A stretch of DNA of 64,000 bases from Streptosporangium becharense (GTDB taxonomy: Bacteria > Actinomycetota > Actinomycetes > Streptosporangiales > Streptosporangiaceae). Where the stretch lies: the NCBI RefSeq assembly GCF_014204985.1, contig NZ_JACHMP010000001.1:2666001-2730000 (forward strand), given 5' to 3'. The notes beneath the pieces are model-generated. The model did not search any database, was not told the origin of the DNA, and worked only from the letters and a program-made list of their open reading frames with translations. Shown one piece after another: positions 8,632-16,384 of the stretch. The position numbers and the translations under genes are program-made. Position 1 is the first letter of the stretch. Each line of letters opens with the position of its first letter.

Positions 8632-9369
8632 ATGGCCGTTTCCCGTCCCGGGCTCTCCGACGGCGCCGGAAGCTCGGCGCAGGAGCGTTACCGCGAGTTG
8701 TGGGCCGAGGGCCGCCGCCGGCGACTCGTCGTGCGGGCGGCGCTGACCCTGGCGGCCTTCCTGGTGGTGGGATGGCTGTGGAACTGGTGGGCGGCCGCGG
8801 TGGTCGCGGCGGTCGTGGCCCTGGCCGACACCGTGCACCGGTGGCGGAGCCATGAGGCGGTGCGGACATGGCGCAAAGGCGCACAGGGGGAACGCAGGAC
8901 CGCGCGGATGCTGCGGCCTCTGCGGCGGCGCGGATACACGGTGCTGCACGATCGGGCCCTGCCGTCGTCCCGAGCGAACGTGGATCACCTGGTGATCGGG
9001 AGCACGGGCGTGTTCGTCGTGGACACAAAGAACTGGAGGAAGGACAGGCGGGTCACCCGGCGCGGCCGGTACGTCCACATCGGGGGGACCTGGGGGGACA
9101 AGGCCGTGCGGTCGGTCCGGTACGAGTCGCGGCGCGTCGCCGAGGTACTGGGCCGGGCGACCGGCCGTCCGGTCGACGTCACCCCGCTGCTGGCGATCCA
9201 CGGCCCGAACGTCCCCCTGCTGCGGGTCATCCGGGTGGAGGGTGTGCCGCTGCTGCGGGCCTCCCAGGTGCGGGGTTGGATCACCCGGGGCACCGGCCGG
9301 CTGAGCGCCGAGGAGGTGGCCCGGCTGAGCGAGGCGGCCGAGCGGTTGTTCCCGCCGTACACCGGCTGA
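8632..9369 (+). CDS. NERD-domain membrane protein
   Basis: 245 residues from ATG 8632, with GGAGG 7 bases upstream; the frame stays open for 270 bases before this but without a better start. A predicted membrane hairpin (ALTLAAFLVVGWLWNWW then AAAVVAAVVALAD, about residues 35-70) is followed by a NERD (nuclease-related) domain: GAQGERRTARML, then NVDHLVIGSTGVFVVDTKN. In NERD proteins the last segment normally holds the Asp...Glu-x-Lys nuclease-like motif; here it reads D-TKN, with Glu replaced by Asp. Function in this family is largely unproven, though DNA processing has been proposed. No partner gene is evident. Confidence 0.82.
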   Translation: MAVSRPGLSDGAGSSAQERYRELWAEGRRRRLVVRAALTLAAFLVVGWLWNWWAAAVVAAVVALADTVHRWRSHEAVRTWRKGAQGERRTARMLRPLRRRGYTVLHDRALPSSRANVDHLVIGSTGVFVVDTKNWRKDRRVTRRGRYVHIGGTWGDKAVRSVRYESRRVAEVLGRATGRPVDVTPLLAIHGPNVPLLRVIRVEGVPLLRASQVRGWITRGTGRLSAEEVARLSEAAERLFPPYTG

Positions 9370-9475
9370 GGCTTTTCTCGCGGAGACGACAAGCGCTTTT
9401 CGCAGTGAGGTTACGTCTACCGCCACCAGATGTCACAAGGCCGGGTACCGACGCCGTCGGGCAACGATCAGCCGC

Positions 9476-10324
9476 TCATCGGACATGCTCCAGCGCCTGA
9501 ATGAGATCGGCTGCCAGGAGGGACACCGACAGGGCGACCGTCTCGGGTTCACCGATTCCCTCCTCCGCACGTCCGGCCATTGACGCACCGAGCGCGTCCG
9601 GTCCGGTCGCAAACAAGTCAACCAAGTGCTTGACGGCTTGGCCCGTCGTCTCACTGCTGACGGAGGCACGGCGCAGAAGGTTGAAGGAAGATGCCAACTC
9701 GACGGTGTCGACGTCAATCAGGATGCGGTATATGTCGTGGGCGTCCTTGTCATGCAACCGGTGCGGTGACCCGGTGGCGCGTTCAGAAATCTTGTGGAGC
9801 TTGGCGACCAGCAACGCAGCGGGCCCCGCGATCCTGGCTCGGTACGTACGTGGATCGTCCGGGTCAAGGGCGGCGACCTCCATGACCGCGTTGTCGACCA
9901 TGGCAGCTTCGAGACCGCGGGCACGGCGGGCGACCCGGCGGCCATGCGGTGGTATGCGGGCTCCACGCGTGTCTTTCGAACCTGGCCCAGCCAGGGCTTC
10001 GGGCACCATCAGGTCGACGGGGACTCCTTCGGCGTTCAGCCATGCACCAGGTTGTCCGGTAGCGGTGTCACGGTAGAAGCCCGCACTGCTCATGGCCTCC
10101 TCCACGAGTGGATCGTCATCGAGCTTCCTCGGATCGAGCGCGAGATCGCTGTCCTTGGTCGCCTCGGCGAGCGCGACGGGGGTTCCTACGGTGTGTAGAT
10201 ATATAGCCTGAGCACCGATCACGATCACTGCGTCACGATGAGCGTCCAGTGCTTCCAGCGCGTCGAGAAGGGCAGAGCGGGATCGGACGAGAAGATCCCT
10301 GTTACCTACGCCAGGAGGATTCAT
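9476..10324 (-). CDS. Nucleotidyltransferase-fold protein, probable AbiEii-like toxin
   Basis: 282 residues. The N-terminal part has VIGAQAIYLH, then DSDLAL, then PVDLMVP. This gives the helical Gly motif and three acidic positions of a minimal nucleotidyltransferase (D-x-D plus a distal D). Such proteins form the toxin half of AbiE-type (type IV) toxin-antitoxin systems, where they transfer nucleotides to RNA targets. It overlaps its upstream partner by 23 bases, showing tight coupling. Base composition is visibly less GC-rich than flanking genes, with A/T-ending codons more common, suggesting acquisition by transfer. Target and activity are not deducible. It could instead be an uncharacterised regulatory nucleotidyltransferase. 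Confidence 0.7.
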   Translation of the reverse strand: MNPPGVGNRDLLVRSRSALLDALEALDAHRDAVIVIGAQAIYLHTVGTPVALAEATKDSDLALDPRKLDDDPLVEEAMSSAGFYRDTATGQPGAWLNAEGVPVDLMVPEALAGPGSKDTRGARIPPHGRRVARRARGLEAAMVDNAVMEVAALDPDDPRTYRARIAGPAALLVAKLHKISERATGSPHRLHDKDAHDIYRILIDVDTVELASSFNLLRRASVSSETTGQAVKHLVDLFATGPDALGASMAGRAEEGIGEPETVALSVSLLAADLIQALEHVR

Positions 10325-11384
10325 TCCGGATCATCCATTCGATGAGTTCTTCGGCTTCGGACGGACTACGCCCGGGGCCGGTCATGAGATCGACGGCGAC
10401 CTGCGCCGGGGCCGCAATCGTGAGATCGGACGCGGTGACGACGGTACGTGTGAAGACGACGTCGATACCGGGTTCGGCCAGCATCACATTCGCCCCGGCT
10501 TCGGCTGCACGAAGCCCCCATAGCTGTGCAGTCCGTCCGGCATCCGCCGTGTAGATCATCGCAGAGCGAGCCGGCGCGTATGCAGCCCATTCAGCGGCGG
10601 CCAAAGTCCCTGTCACGGCATATCGGACGGGGCTGCCTGCGGCACGCTTCACGATGTCCGGCAGCCCTCTCGGTGCTATCCATCGCGTGACACGGCTGTT
10701 TCTCACGAACCCGTAGTCGCCGCTCCAGCGCCGCAGCAAGGCGACCCAGTCAGGGACGGTCACCATGCCCGATTCGCCGCGCACCGCCAGCCCTTCACTC
10801 TTCAGGAACTCAATCACGCGATAGGTCGATCCCGTGGAAACACGGGCGGCGTCGACCAGTTCGCGAATCCTCCACGCTCTGTCGTAGTCCAGCAATGCGC
10901 GCACGATCTTCGCAGCCGGAGCGCCCTTCAAAGTTCCCGGCGGCCTGCCGGGACCACGCCACGGGTCACGGTCGGCCCCTTGAGTCGCTATGTACAGTCC
11001 GGGGCGAGACACATCCAGAAGCACGTTCCCCGTCGCGTCGATATAGGACAGACCCGCGTCAGAGAGGCGCTTGCGTACCGGTGGCGACAGGTACCCGGCA
11101 ATGACCACGCCGCGACTGCCGGGCGCCCGCCGTGTGAAGCGCGCCAGCCGATCTCGGACGGCAACGACATCACGCCCCTCCACCACGCGTTTGGCCTCCA
11201 GCACCAAGATGGCCGAGGCCCCGTCTGGTGCCATTACCGTCACAGATGCGTCGACACCGTGATCGGAAAGCGCCGTGTCCTTCAACGGCTGGATCGTCCA
11301 GCCAGCCGGCAGCCGACTGACCAGCACGGTCATCCCTGCTCGTAGAGCATCCGCCTCATTCTGCGGTCTTGGCAATGCCTCCAT
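10302..11384 (-). CDS. Winged-helix regulator with N-terminal nuclease-like fold, probable AbiEi-like antitoxin
   Basis: 360 residues from ATG 11384, chosen because GTGAGG lies 5 bases upstream; in-frame ATGs further up (11420, 11561) have poorer sites. The N-terminal section has DHGVDASVTV followed by ILVLEAKR, a D...ExK spacing like PD-(D/E)xK proteins, then RGVVIAGYLSPPVRKRL. The middle (about residues 135-205) contains a winged-helix segment, RIRELVDAARVSTGSTYRVI. The C-terminal half resembles the DNA/partner-binding region of AbiEi-type proteins. It is first in a two-gene operon with the nucleotidyltransferase and probably represses it and neutralises the toxin. Composition is atypically AT-rich. 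The nuclease-like fold call is by motif only. Confidence 0.62.
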   Translation of the reverse strand: MEALPRPQNEADALRAGMTVLVSRLPAGWTIQPLKDTALSDHGVDASVTVMAPDGASAILVLEAKRVVEGRDVVAVRDRLARFTRRAPGSRGVVIAGYLSPPVRKRLSDAGLSYIDATGNVLLDVSRPGLYIATQGADRDPWRGPGRPPGTLKGAPAAKIVRALLDYDRAWRIRELVDAARVSTGSTYRVIEFLKSEGLAVRGESGMVTVPDWVALLRRWSGDYGFVRNSRVTRWIAPRGLPDIVKRAAGSPVRYAVTGTLAAAEWAAYAPARSAMIYTADAGRTAQLWGLRAAEAGANVMLAEPGIDVVFTRTVVTASDLTIAAPAQVAVDLMTGPGRSPSEAEELIEWMIRNESSWRR

Positions 11385-11579
11385 GCCAGCCTCACTCTCG
11401 CCATGTTCAGGAAACACCATACGTCCATCGGCAACTGAACAAGGCGATTTTCCGAACGCCTGTGGCCTCCTCTCCCCGTCTCGCAGTCCCGGATGCGGCC
11501 CGTCCACATCGAGGCATGCCGCGAAGACCTTATGCCGACTCCGCGCATCCGTGCAGGCCATCGGGCCAAGCTACGGCGA

Positions 11580-13169
11580 TCAGGCCCGAGCGGCCGCCTC
11601 GGCGACCTGGCGGGCCCAGCGGTAGTCGGCCTTGCCCGCCGGGGAGCGGACCATCTCCTCGACGAAGGCGAAGGTCCGCGGCACCTTGTAGCCGGAGATG
11701 CTCCTGCGGCAGTACGCGTCGAGCTCCCCGGCCGAGGGCGTCGCGCCGGGGCGGAGTTCGACCACGGCGGCGACCCTGCTGCCCCACCGCTCGTCCGGGA
11801 TGCCGGTGACCACCGCGTCGAAGACCGCCGGGTGCCCCTTGAGCACCGCCTCGACCTCCTCCGGGAACACCTTCTCCCCGCCGGTGTTGATGCACACCGA
11901 TCCCCGGCCGAAGACGGTGATGGTGCCGTCCTCCTCGACCTTGGCGATGTCCCCGGTGAGCAGCCAGCGCACGCCGTCCTTGCCGGTCACGAAGGTGCGG
12001 GCGGTCTTGGCCTCGTCCTTGTAGTAGCCGAAGGGGATGCGGCCGGCCTTGGCGACCGTGCCCAGCTCCCCCGAGCCCGGTTCGACCGGCTCCAGGAGCT
12101 CGTTGAGCACGGCCAGACCGGCGTGCGGGTTGGCCCGGTACCTCAGCCCCGTCTCGGGGGACGAGCCCGGGACCGCCGAGGCGGTGTAGCCCGACTCGGT
12201 GGAGCCGAAACTGTCGACGATCATCCGGCCGGGCAGCAGCTCCAGCAGGCGGTCGCGGACGGAACCGGTGAGGATCGCGCCGGTGGAGCTGAGCACCACC
12301 AGCGACGACAGGTCGTAGGCGCCGGTGGCGATCTCGTCGGCCAGCGGGCGGGCCATCGCGTCGCCGGTGATGTTGACCGTGAGGACCCGCTCCCGGTCGA
12401 TCGTCCGCAGCACCTCGGCCGCGTCGAACGTGCGGACGTACGCCATCGTGCCGCCCAGGCACCAGGTGATGAAGGTCGCCATCTGCGCGGCGCCGTGCAT
12501 CAGCGGGGCGGCGGCCAGCATGGTCATCTCTCCCGAGGCCGCGGCCGCCTCGATCACCTCGCGCGGGGTGGAACGCGGCTCGCCGTAGGGGTTCCCGCCG
12601 CCGAAGGCGAAGAACAGGTCCTCGGTCCGCCACATCACGCCCTTGGGCATGCCCGTCGTGCCGCCGGTGTAGATGATGTACAGGTCGTCGCCCGACCTGC
12701 GGGGGAACCCGCGCGTCTCCGGCTGCCCGGCCAGCGCCTCCTCGTACGGCACCGCGCCTTCGACCCGGGACGGGCCGCCCACCGCGATCAGGTGCCGCAG
12801 CGCGGGGGCCCGCGGGGCGACCGCCGCCACCCGGTCGTCGAACTCCACGTCGAACAGCAGGGCCACGATGTCGGAGTCCCGGTACAGGTAGAGCAGCTCC
12901 GCCTCGACGTAGCGGTAGTTCACGTTGACCGGCACCGCCCGGATCTTGAGGGCGGCCAGCAGGGCGGCGACGTACTCGACGCCGTTGTACAGGTGCACGC
13001 CCACGTGCTGCCCGGCCCGCACCCCGCGGCTTTCGAGGTGGTGGGCGAGCCGGTTGGCGTGCGCGTCCAGCTCGGCGTAGGTCAGGCGGCGGTCGCCGCA
13101 GACGACGGCGGTCCGCTCCCCGATGGCGTCCGCGAGGCCCTCGAACAGATCTGCGTGGTTGAACTCCAT
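11580..13169 (-). CDS. fadD19: FadD19-like steroid side-chain acyl-CoA ligase
   Basis: 529 residues from ATG 13169 with GGAGGG 6 bases upstream (the frame extends further without support). ANL-family motifs are YTGGTTGMPKG (phosphate loop), FGSTESGYTAS, TGDIAKVEEDG and the C-terminal KVPRTFAF...GKADYRW lysine motif. Motif order and the flanking stretches (VNVNYRYVEAEL, GDAMARPLADE) closely match M. tuberculosis FadD19 (Rv3515c), which activates the C8 side chain of cholesterol and branched phytosterol intermediates with ATP and CoA. It is the last gene of a five-gene minus-strand operon, 17 bases after ltp3. That context supports steroid side-chain degradation rather than general fatty acid activation. 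Confidence 0.87.
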   Translation of the reverse strand: MEFNHADLFEGLADAIGERTAVVCGDRRLTYAELDAHANRLAHHLESRGVRAGQHVGVHLYNGVEYVAALLAALKIRAVPVNVNYRYVEAELLYLYRDSDIVALLFDVEFDDRVAAVAPRAPALRHLIAVGGPSRVEGAVPYEEALAGQPETRGFPRRSGDDLYIIYTGGTTGMPKGVMWRTEDLFFAFGGGNPYGEPRSTPREVIEAAAASGEMTMLAAAPLMHGAAQMATFITWCLGGTMAYVRTFDAAEVLRTIDRERVLTVNITGDAMARPLADEIATGAYDLSSLVVLSSTGAILTGSVRDRLLELLPGRMIVDSFGSTESGYTASAVPGSSPETGLRYRANPHAGLAVLNELLEPVEPGSGELGTVAKAGRIPFGYYKDEAKTARTFVTGKDGVRWLLTGDIAKVEEDGTITVFGRGSVCINTGGEKVFPEEVEAVLKGHPAVFDAVVTGIPDERWGSRVAAVVELRPGATPSAGELDAYCRRSISGYKVPRTFAFVEEMVRSPAGKADYRWARQVAEAAARA

Positions 13170-13186
13170 CGGGTCCCTCCGAGAGG

Positions 13187-14341
13187 TCAGGGTCTGTCGC
13201 TGCCGACCATCCACATCGCGAAGAACTGCGCGCCTCCCCCGTAGGCGTGTCCCAGGGCCCGGCGGGCCCCGTCCACCTGGTGTTCCCCTGCCATGCCCCT
13301 GACCTGGAGCGCCGCCTCCGCGAAGCGGATCATCCCGGAGGCGCCGATGGGGTTGCTCGACAGCACGCCGCCCGACGGGTTCCACGGGATGTCGCCGTCC
13401 AGGGCGGTCGCCCCGGATTCGGTGAGCTTCCAGCCCTCCCCCTCGGCGGCGAACCCCAGGTTCTCCAGCCACATGGGCTCGTACCAGGAGAAGGGCACGT
13501 AGACCTCCGCGACGTCGATCTCCCGCCGCGGGTCGGTGACGCCCGCCTGCCGGTAGACGTCCGCCGCGCAGTCCTTGCCCGCCTGCGGGCTGACCGTGTC
13601 GCGGTCGGCGCGGGAGATCGGCTCGGAGCGCATCGCCGCGCCGAGGACCCAGGCCGGGGTGCCGCCGGTGAGCCGGTGCCCGGCGGCCAGGACCATCGCG
13701 CAGGCGCCGTCGGAGGACGGGCAGGTGTCCAGGTAGCGGATCGGCTCCCAGAGCATCGGGGTCGACTCGACCATCTCCACGGTGATGCCGGGGATCCTCA
13801 GGTGGGCGTACGGGTTGCGCAGGGCGTTGCGCCGGTCCTTGACCGCCACCAGATGGCCGACGTGCGCGGGGGCGCCGGAGCGGCGGATGTACTCGCGGAT
13901 GTGCGGGGCGAAGTAGCCGCCCGCGCCGACCACCAGCGAGGCGTTGAACGGCAGGTGCGTGGAGAGCGCCCAGGTGGCGTTCGACTCCGACTGCTTCTCG
14001 AAGGCCACCACCAGCACCCGGTCGTGCACGCCGCCCTGGATCAGCGAGGCGCCGACCAGCGCCGTGGACCCGCCGACCGATCCGGCGGTGTGCACCCGCA
14101 TCACGGGTTTGCCCGCGGCGCCCAGCGCGTCGGCCAGGTACGCCTCGGGCATCATCACGCCCTCGAACAGGTCGGGGGCCTTGCCGATGACGACCGCGTC
14201 GATGTCCTTCCAGGTCAGGTCCGCGTCCTCCAGGGCACGCAGCGCAGCCTCGCGGACCAGCCCGGCGATGGAGACCTCACGCCGCCTGGTCGTGTAACGG
14301 GTCTGGCCGACCCCGATGACCGCACACGGATTCCCGCTCAT
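13187..14341 (-). CDS. ltp3: Ltp3-like thiolase-superfamily lipid-transfer protein
   Basis: 384 residues. Thiolase fold with HTAGSVGGSTALVGASLI, EKQSESNATWALS, AGGYFAPHIREYIRRSGAP, CPSSDGACAMVLA and the C-terminal NPSGGVLSSNPIGASGMIRFAEA. These blocks are almost those of M. tuberculosis Ltp3 (Rv3523). Usual degradative thiolases have a nucleophilic Cys in the N-terminal half; here that region has Ser/Gly, so an SCP-x/retro-aldolase-like or accessory role is likely. It lies 25 bases after ltp4 and 17 bases before fadD19. In the steroid regulon such proteins pair with each other and with DUF35 proteins in side-chain removal. The precise reaction is not established by sequence. Confidence 0.87.
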   Translation of the reverse strand: MSGNPCAVIGVGQTRYTTRRREVSIAGLVREAALRALEDADLTWKDIDAVVIGKAPDLFEGVMMPEAYLADALGAAGKPVMRVHTAGSVGGSTALVGASLIQGGVHDRVLVVAFEKQSESNATWALSTHLPFNASLVVGAGGYFAPHIREYIRRSGAPAHVGHLVAVKDRRNALRNPYAHLRIPGITVEMVESTPMLWEPIRYLDTCPSSDGACAMVLAAGHRLTGGTPAWVLGAAMRSEPISRADRDTVSPQAGKDCAADVYRQAGVTDPRREIDVAEVYVPFSWYEPMWLENLGFAAEGEGWKLTESGATALDGDIPWNPSGGVLSSNPIGASGMIRFAEAALQVRGMAGEHQVDGARRALGHAYGGGAQFFAMWMVGSDRP

Positions 14342-14366
14342 GGTCGCTCACCGTTCCTGACTCGCC

Positions 14367-15392
14367 TCACGACTGGCCCTCCATGACGGTGACGAGGTTG
14401 TGCTGCAGGCAGGGGCCGCTCGCGGCGTGCGCGACGGTGCGGCCCGCGGTGCCGTCCAGGATGCGCCGGGCCGCCTCGCCGATCCGGATGAGGCCGGTGG
14501 CCATGACCGGGTTGGCCGCCAGGGGACCGCCGCTGGGGTTGACGGCCGTGCCGTCGGGGAGCTCCAGCGCCTCGCGCAGGATGATCTCCTCGTGGCTGAA
14601 CTGGGCGTGCAGCTCGGCCACGTCGACATGACCCTTGCCGACCCCCGCCGCTCGTGCGGCATCGGCGGCGGAGGCCGACCGGGCGAGGTCTCTCATGCCC
14701 AGGTAATGGGGTTCTATGCGGTGGGCGATGCCCGAGATCCAGGCCGGTCTCTCACACAGCTCCCAGGCCAGGTCACCGGCGGCGAGCACCACCGCCGCGG
14801 CGCCGTCGGTGATCGGCGCGATGTCGTAGGGCCGCAGCGGCCCGACCTCGGGCTCCTCGCCTTCCGGGTCCGGCAGGTCGAGGGCGTACGGGTTGGCCCG
14901 GCCGTCGCGGCGGCTGCGCCACACGATCCCGTCCAGCGCGGCCCGGTCCGCGCCGGCCGCGTGCGCCTGGAGGGCCGCGAAGGAGACCTGGTCGAGGCCG
15001 AGAGGCGCCAGGTAGTACGGGTCGAGCTGAAGCGTCATGATCTCCCGCAGGTCACCCTGGGACGACTTGCCGAACCCGTAGACCAGGGCCGAGTCGACGT
15101 CGCCGTGCTGGAGCCGGACCCACGCCTCGTACAACGCCCAGGCGGCGTCCATCTCGACGTGGCTCTCCGAGATCGGCGGCCACGCGCCGAGCGCGTCGAG
15201 CGCGGACACGAAGGAGAACGGCGCTCCCGCCAGGTAGTCGCACGACCCCGAGCAGGTGAAGCCGAACCTGCGCAGGCCCGTCCGCTCCCTGACCTCGTCC
15301 AGGACCGGCAGGATCATCTCGGGCTCGCTCAGCCCCTCGTCGTCGGCGCTGTGCCGGGTCTGCGCGAACGCGACGACCGCTACCTGGCGCAT
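14367..15392 (-). CDS. ltp4: Ltp4-like thiolase-superfamily protein
   Basis: 341 residues from ATG 15392. The frame is open for another 2.3 kb upstream, but that part is antisense-phase shadow of its neighbours. Recognisable segments are VVAFAQTRHS, FTCSGSCDYLAG, ESHVEMDAAWALYEAWVRL, YGFGKSSQGDLR, DGAAAVVLAAGD, ELHAQFSHEEIIL and NPSGGPLAANPVMATGLIRI. Overall order matches the thiolase-like Ltp4 (Rv3522) that neighbours Ltp3 in mycobacteria. The Cys in TCSGSCDYL sits near the position of the thiolase nucleophile. Spacing is 29 bases from the DUF35 gene and 25 bases to ltp3. It probably forms a complex with the DUF35 protein for carbon-carbon bond cleavage of a steroid side-chain CoA ester. Confidence 0.83.
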   Translation of the reverse strand: MRQVAVVAFAQTRHSADDEGLSEPEMILPVLDEVRERTGLRRFGFTCSGSCDYLAGAPFSFVSALDALGAWPPISESHVEMDAAWALYEAWVRLQHGDVDSALVYGFGKSSQGDLREIMTLQLDPYYLAPLGLDQVSFAALQAHAAGADRAALDGIVWRSRRDGRANPYALDLPDPEGEEPEVGPLRPYDIAPITDGAAAVVLAAGDLAWELCERPAWISGIAHRIEPHYLGMRDLARSASAADAARAAGVGKGHVDVAELHAQFSHEEIILREALELPDGTAVNPSGGPLAANPVMATGLIRIGEAARRILDGTAGRTVAHAASGPCLQHNLVTVMEGQS

Positions 15393-15421
15393 CCGCGGCT
15401 CCCCGTCCGGGTGTCCGGCAT

Positions 15422-16324
15422 CTACAGCTCCACGTCCGGTTCGCCGGTGGGGGCGAACCACTTGATGTTCGACATCGACGGTGTCCGTTCCTCCTCGGGG
15501 ACCCACACCGCCCGCACCCGCATGCCCTGCCGCACCTCGTGCGCGGGGACCCCGCCGACCAGGGCGATCAGCGGGATGTCCGCGCCGTCGAGCAGGATGT
15601 ACGCCGAGACGAACGGCACCTCGGGGGCTCGCGGGTCGGGCAGGTTGTTGATGGCGAAGGTGGTGACGGTTCCGGTGTCCGGGAGCGTCACCTCCTCGGT
15701 GACGGCCACCCCGCACTCGGGGCAGGAGAGCCGGTAGGGCACGTACACCTTGCCGCAGGAGCCGCACCGGCAGCCGACGAGGACGCCCTCGGCGACGCCT
15801 TCGAGGAACCGGGCCAGCGACAGGCCGGGCTTGACCCGGTACTCGGTGCGGACCTTCGAGATGATCATGGTGACGTCGGGGACGAAGCTCTCGATGTCGG
15901 TGACGTGCCCGGCGCGCTCGGCCCGCCAGCGGGGACGGACGCGCATGCCGGGACGCATCGCCTTGGCGTCCCCGGCGTCGACGGCGTGCACCAGCGCGGT
16001 GTCGGCGCCGTCCAGCCGGATCAGGGCCCATGCGAACGGCCGGTCCAGGGGGTGGCCGGCGTGGGGGGAGGACACCCAGGCCCAGCTCTCGACCGTCCCG
16101 GCCGGGCCGACCTCGACGAACTCGCCGGTGACGGCGTCGCCGGTCTCCGGGTCGTACTCCAGCGGCGGCACGAGCGTCCGCCCGGCGGCCGTCCGCACCC
16201 CGACCAGGCGCCCGTCGCGCAACTCGGTGAGGAAGCGGCCGATCACCGGTCCGGTGCTGCGGGTGTAGCCGCCGGGGAACTCCAGCGTGTGCTCGGCCTG
16301 CGTGTTCCGCACGTCCGGCGTCAT
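15422..16324 (-). CDS. Tandem DUF35 OB-fold protein (Rv3521-like)
   Basis: 300 residues made of two DUF35-type units. The second (about residues 160-300) has an intact rubredoxin-like zinc ribbon, CRCGSCGKVYVPYRLSCPECG, followed by an OB-fold (TVTTFAINNLPD...PFVSAYILLDGA). The first unit (about 25-155) keeps the helix-turn and OB-fold pattern (GPVIGRFLTELRDGRLVGV...AWALIRLDGADTALVHAV) but has no cysteines where the ribbon should be. DUF35 proteins are partners of thiolase-like Ltp enzymes and of MaoC-like hydratases in steroid catabolism. It sits directly upstream of ltp4 in the operon, as Rv3521 does in M. tuberculosis. Confidence 0.83.
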   Translation of the reverse strand: MTPDVRNTQAEHTLEFPGGYTRSTGPVIGRFLTELRDGRLVGVRTAAGRTLVPPLEYDPETGDAVTGEFVEVGPAGTVESWAWVSSPHAGHPLDRPFAWALIRLDGADTALVHAVDAGDAKAMRPGMRVRPRWRAERAGHVTDIESFVPDVTMIISKVRTEYRVKPGLSLARFLEGVAEGVLVGCRCGSCGKVYVPYRLSCPECGVAVTEEVTLPDTGTVTTFAINNLPDPRAPEVPFVSAYILLDGADIPLIALVGGVPAHEVRQGMRVRAVWVPEEERTPSMSNIKWFAPTGEPDVEL

Positions 16325-16384
16325 CGGCGCCTTCCGGGCGCCTCGGTCCCGCCGGACGACCGGCCGGTCGGCGGGCTGGATGGG

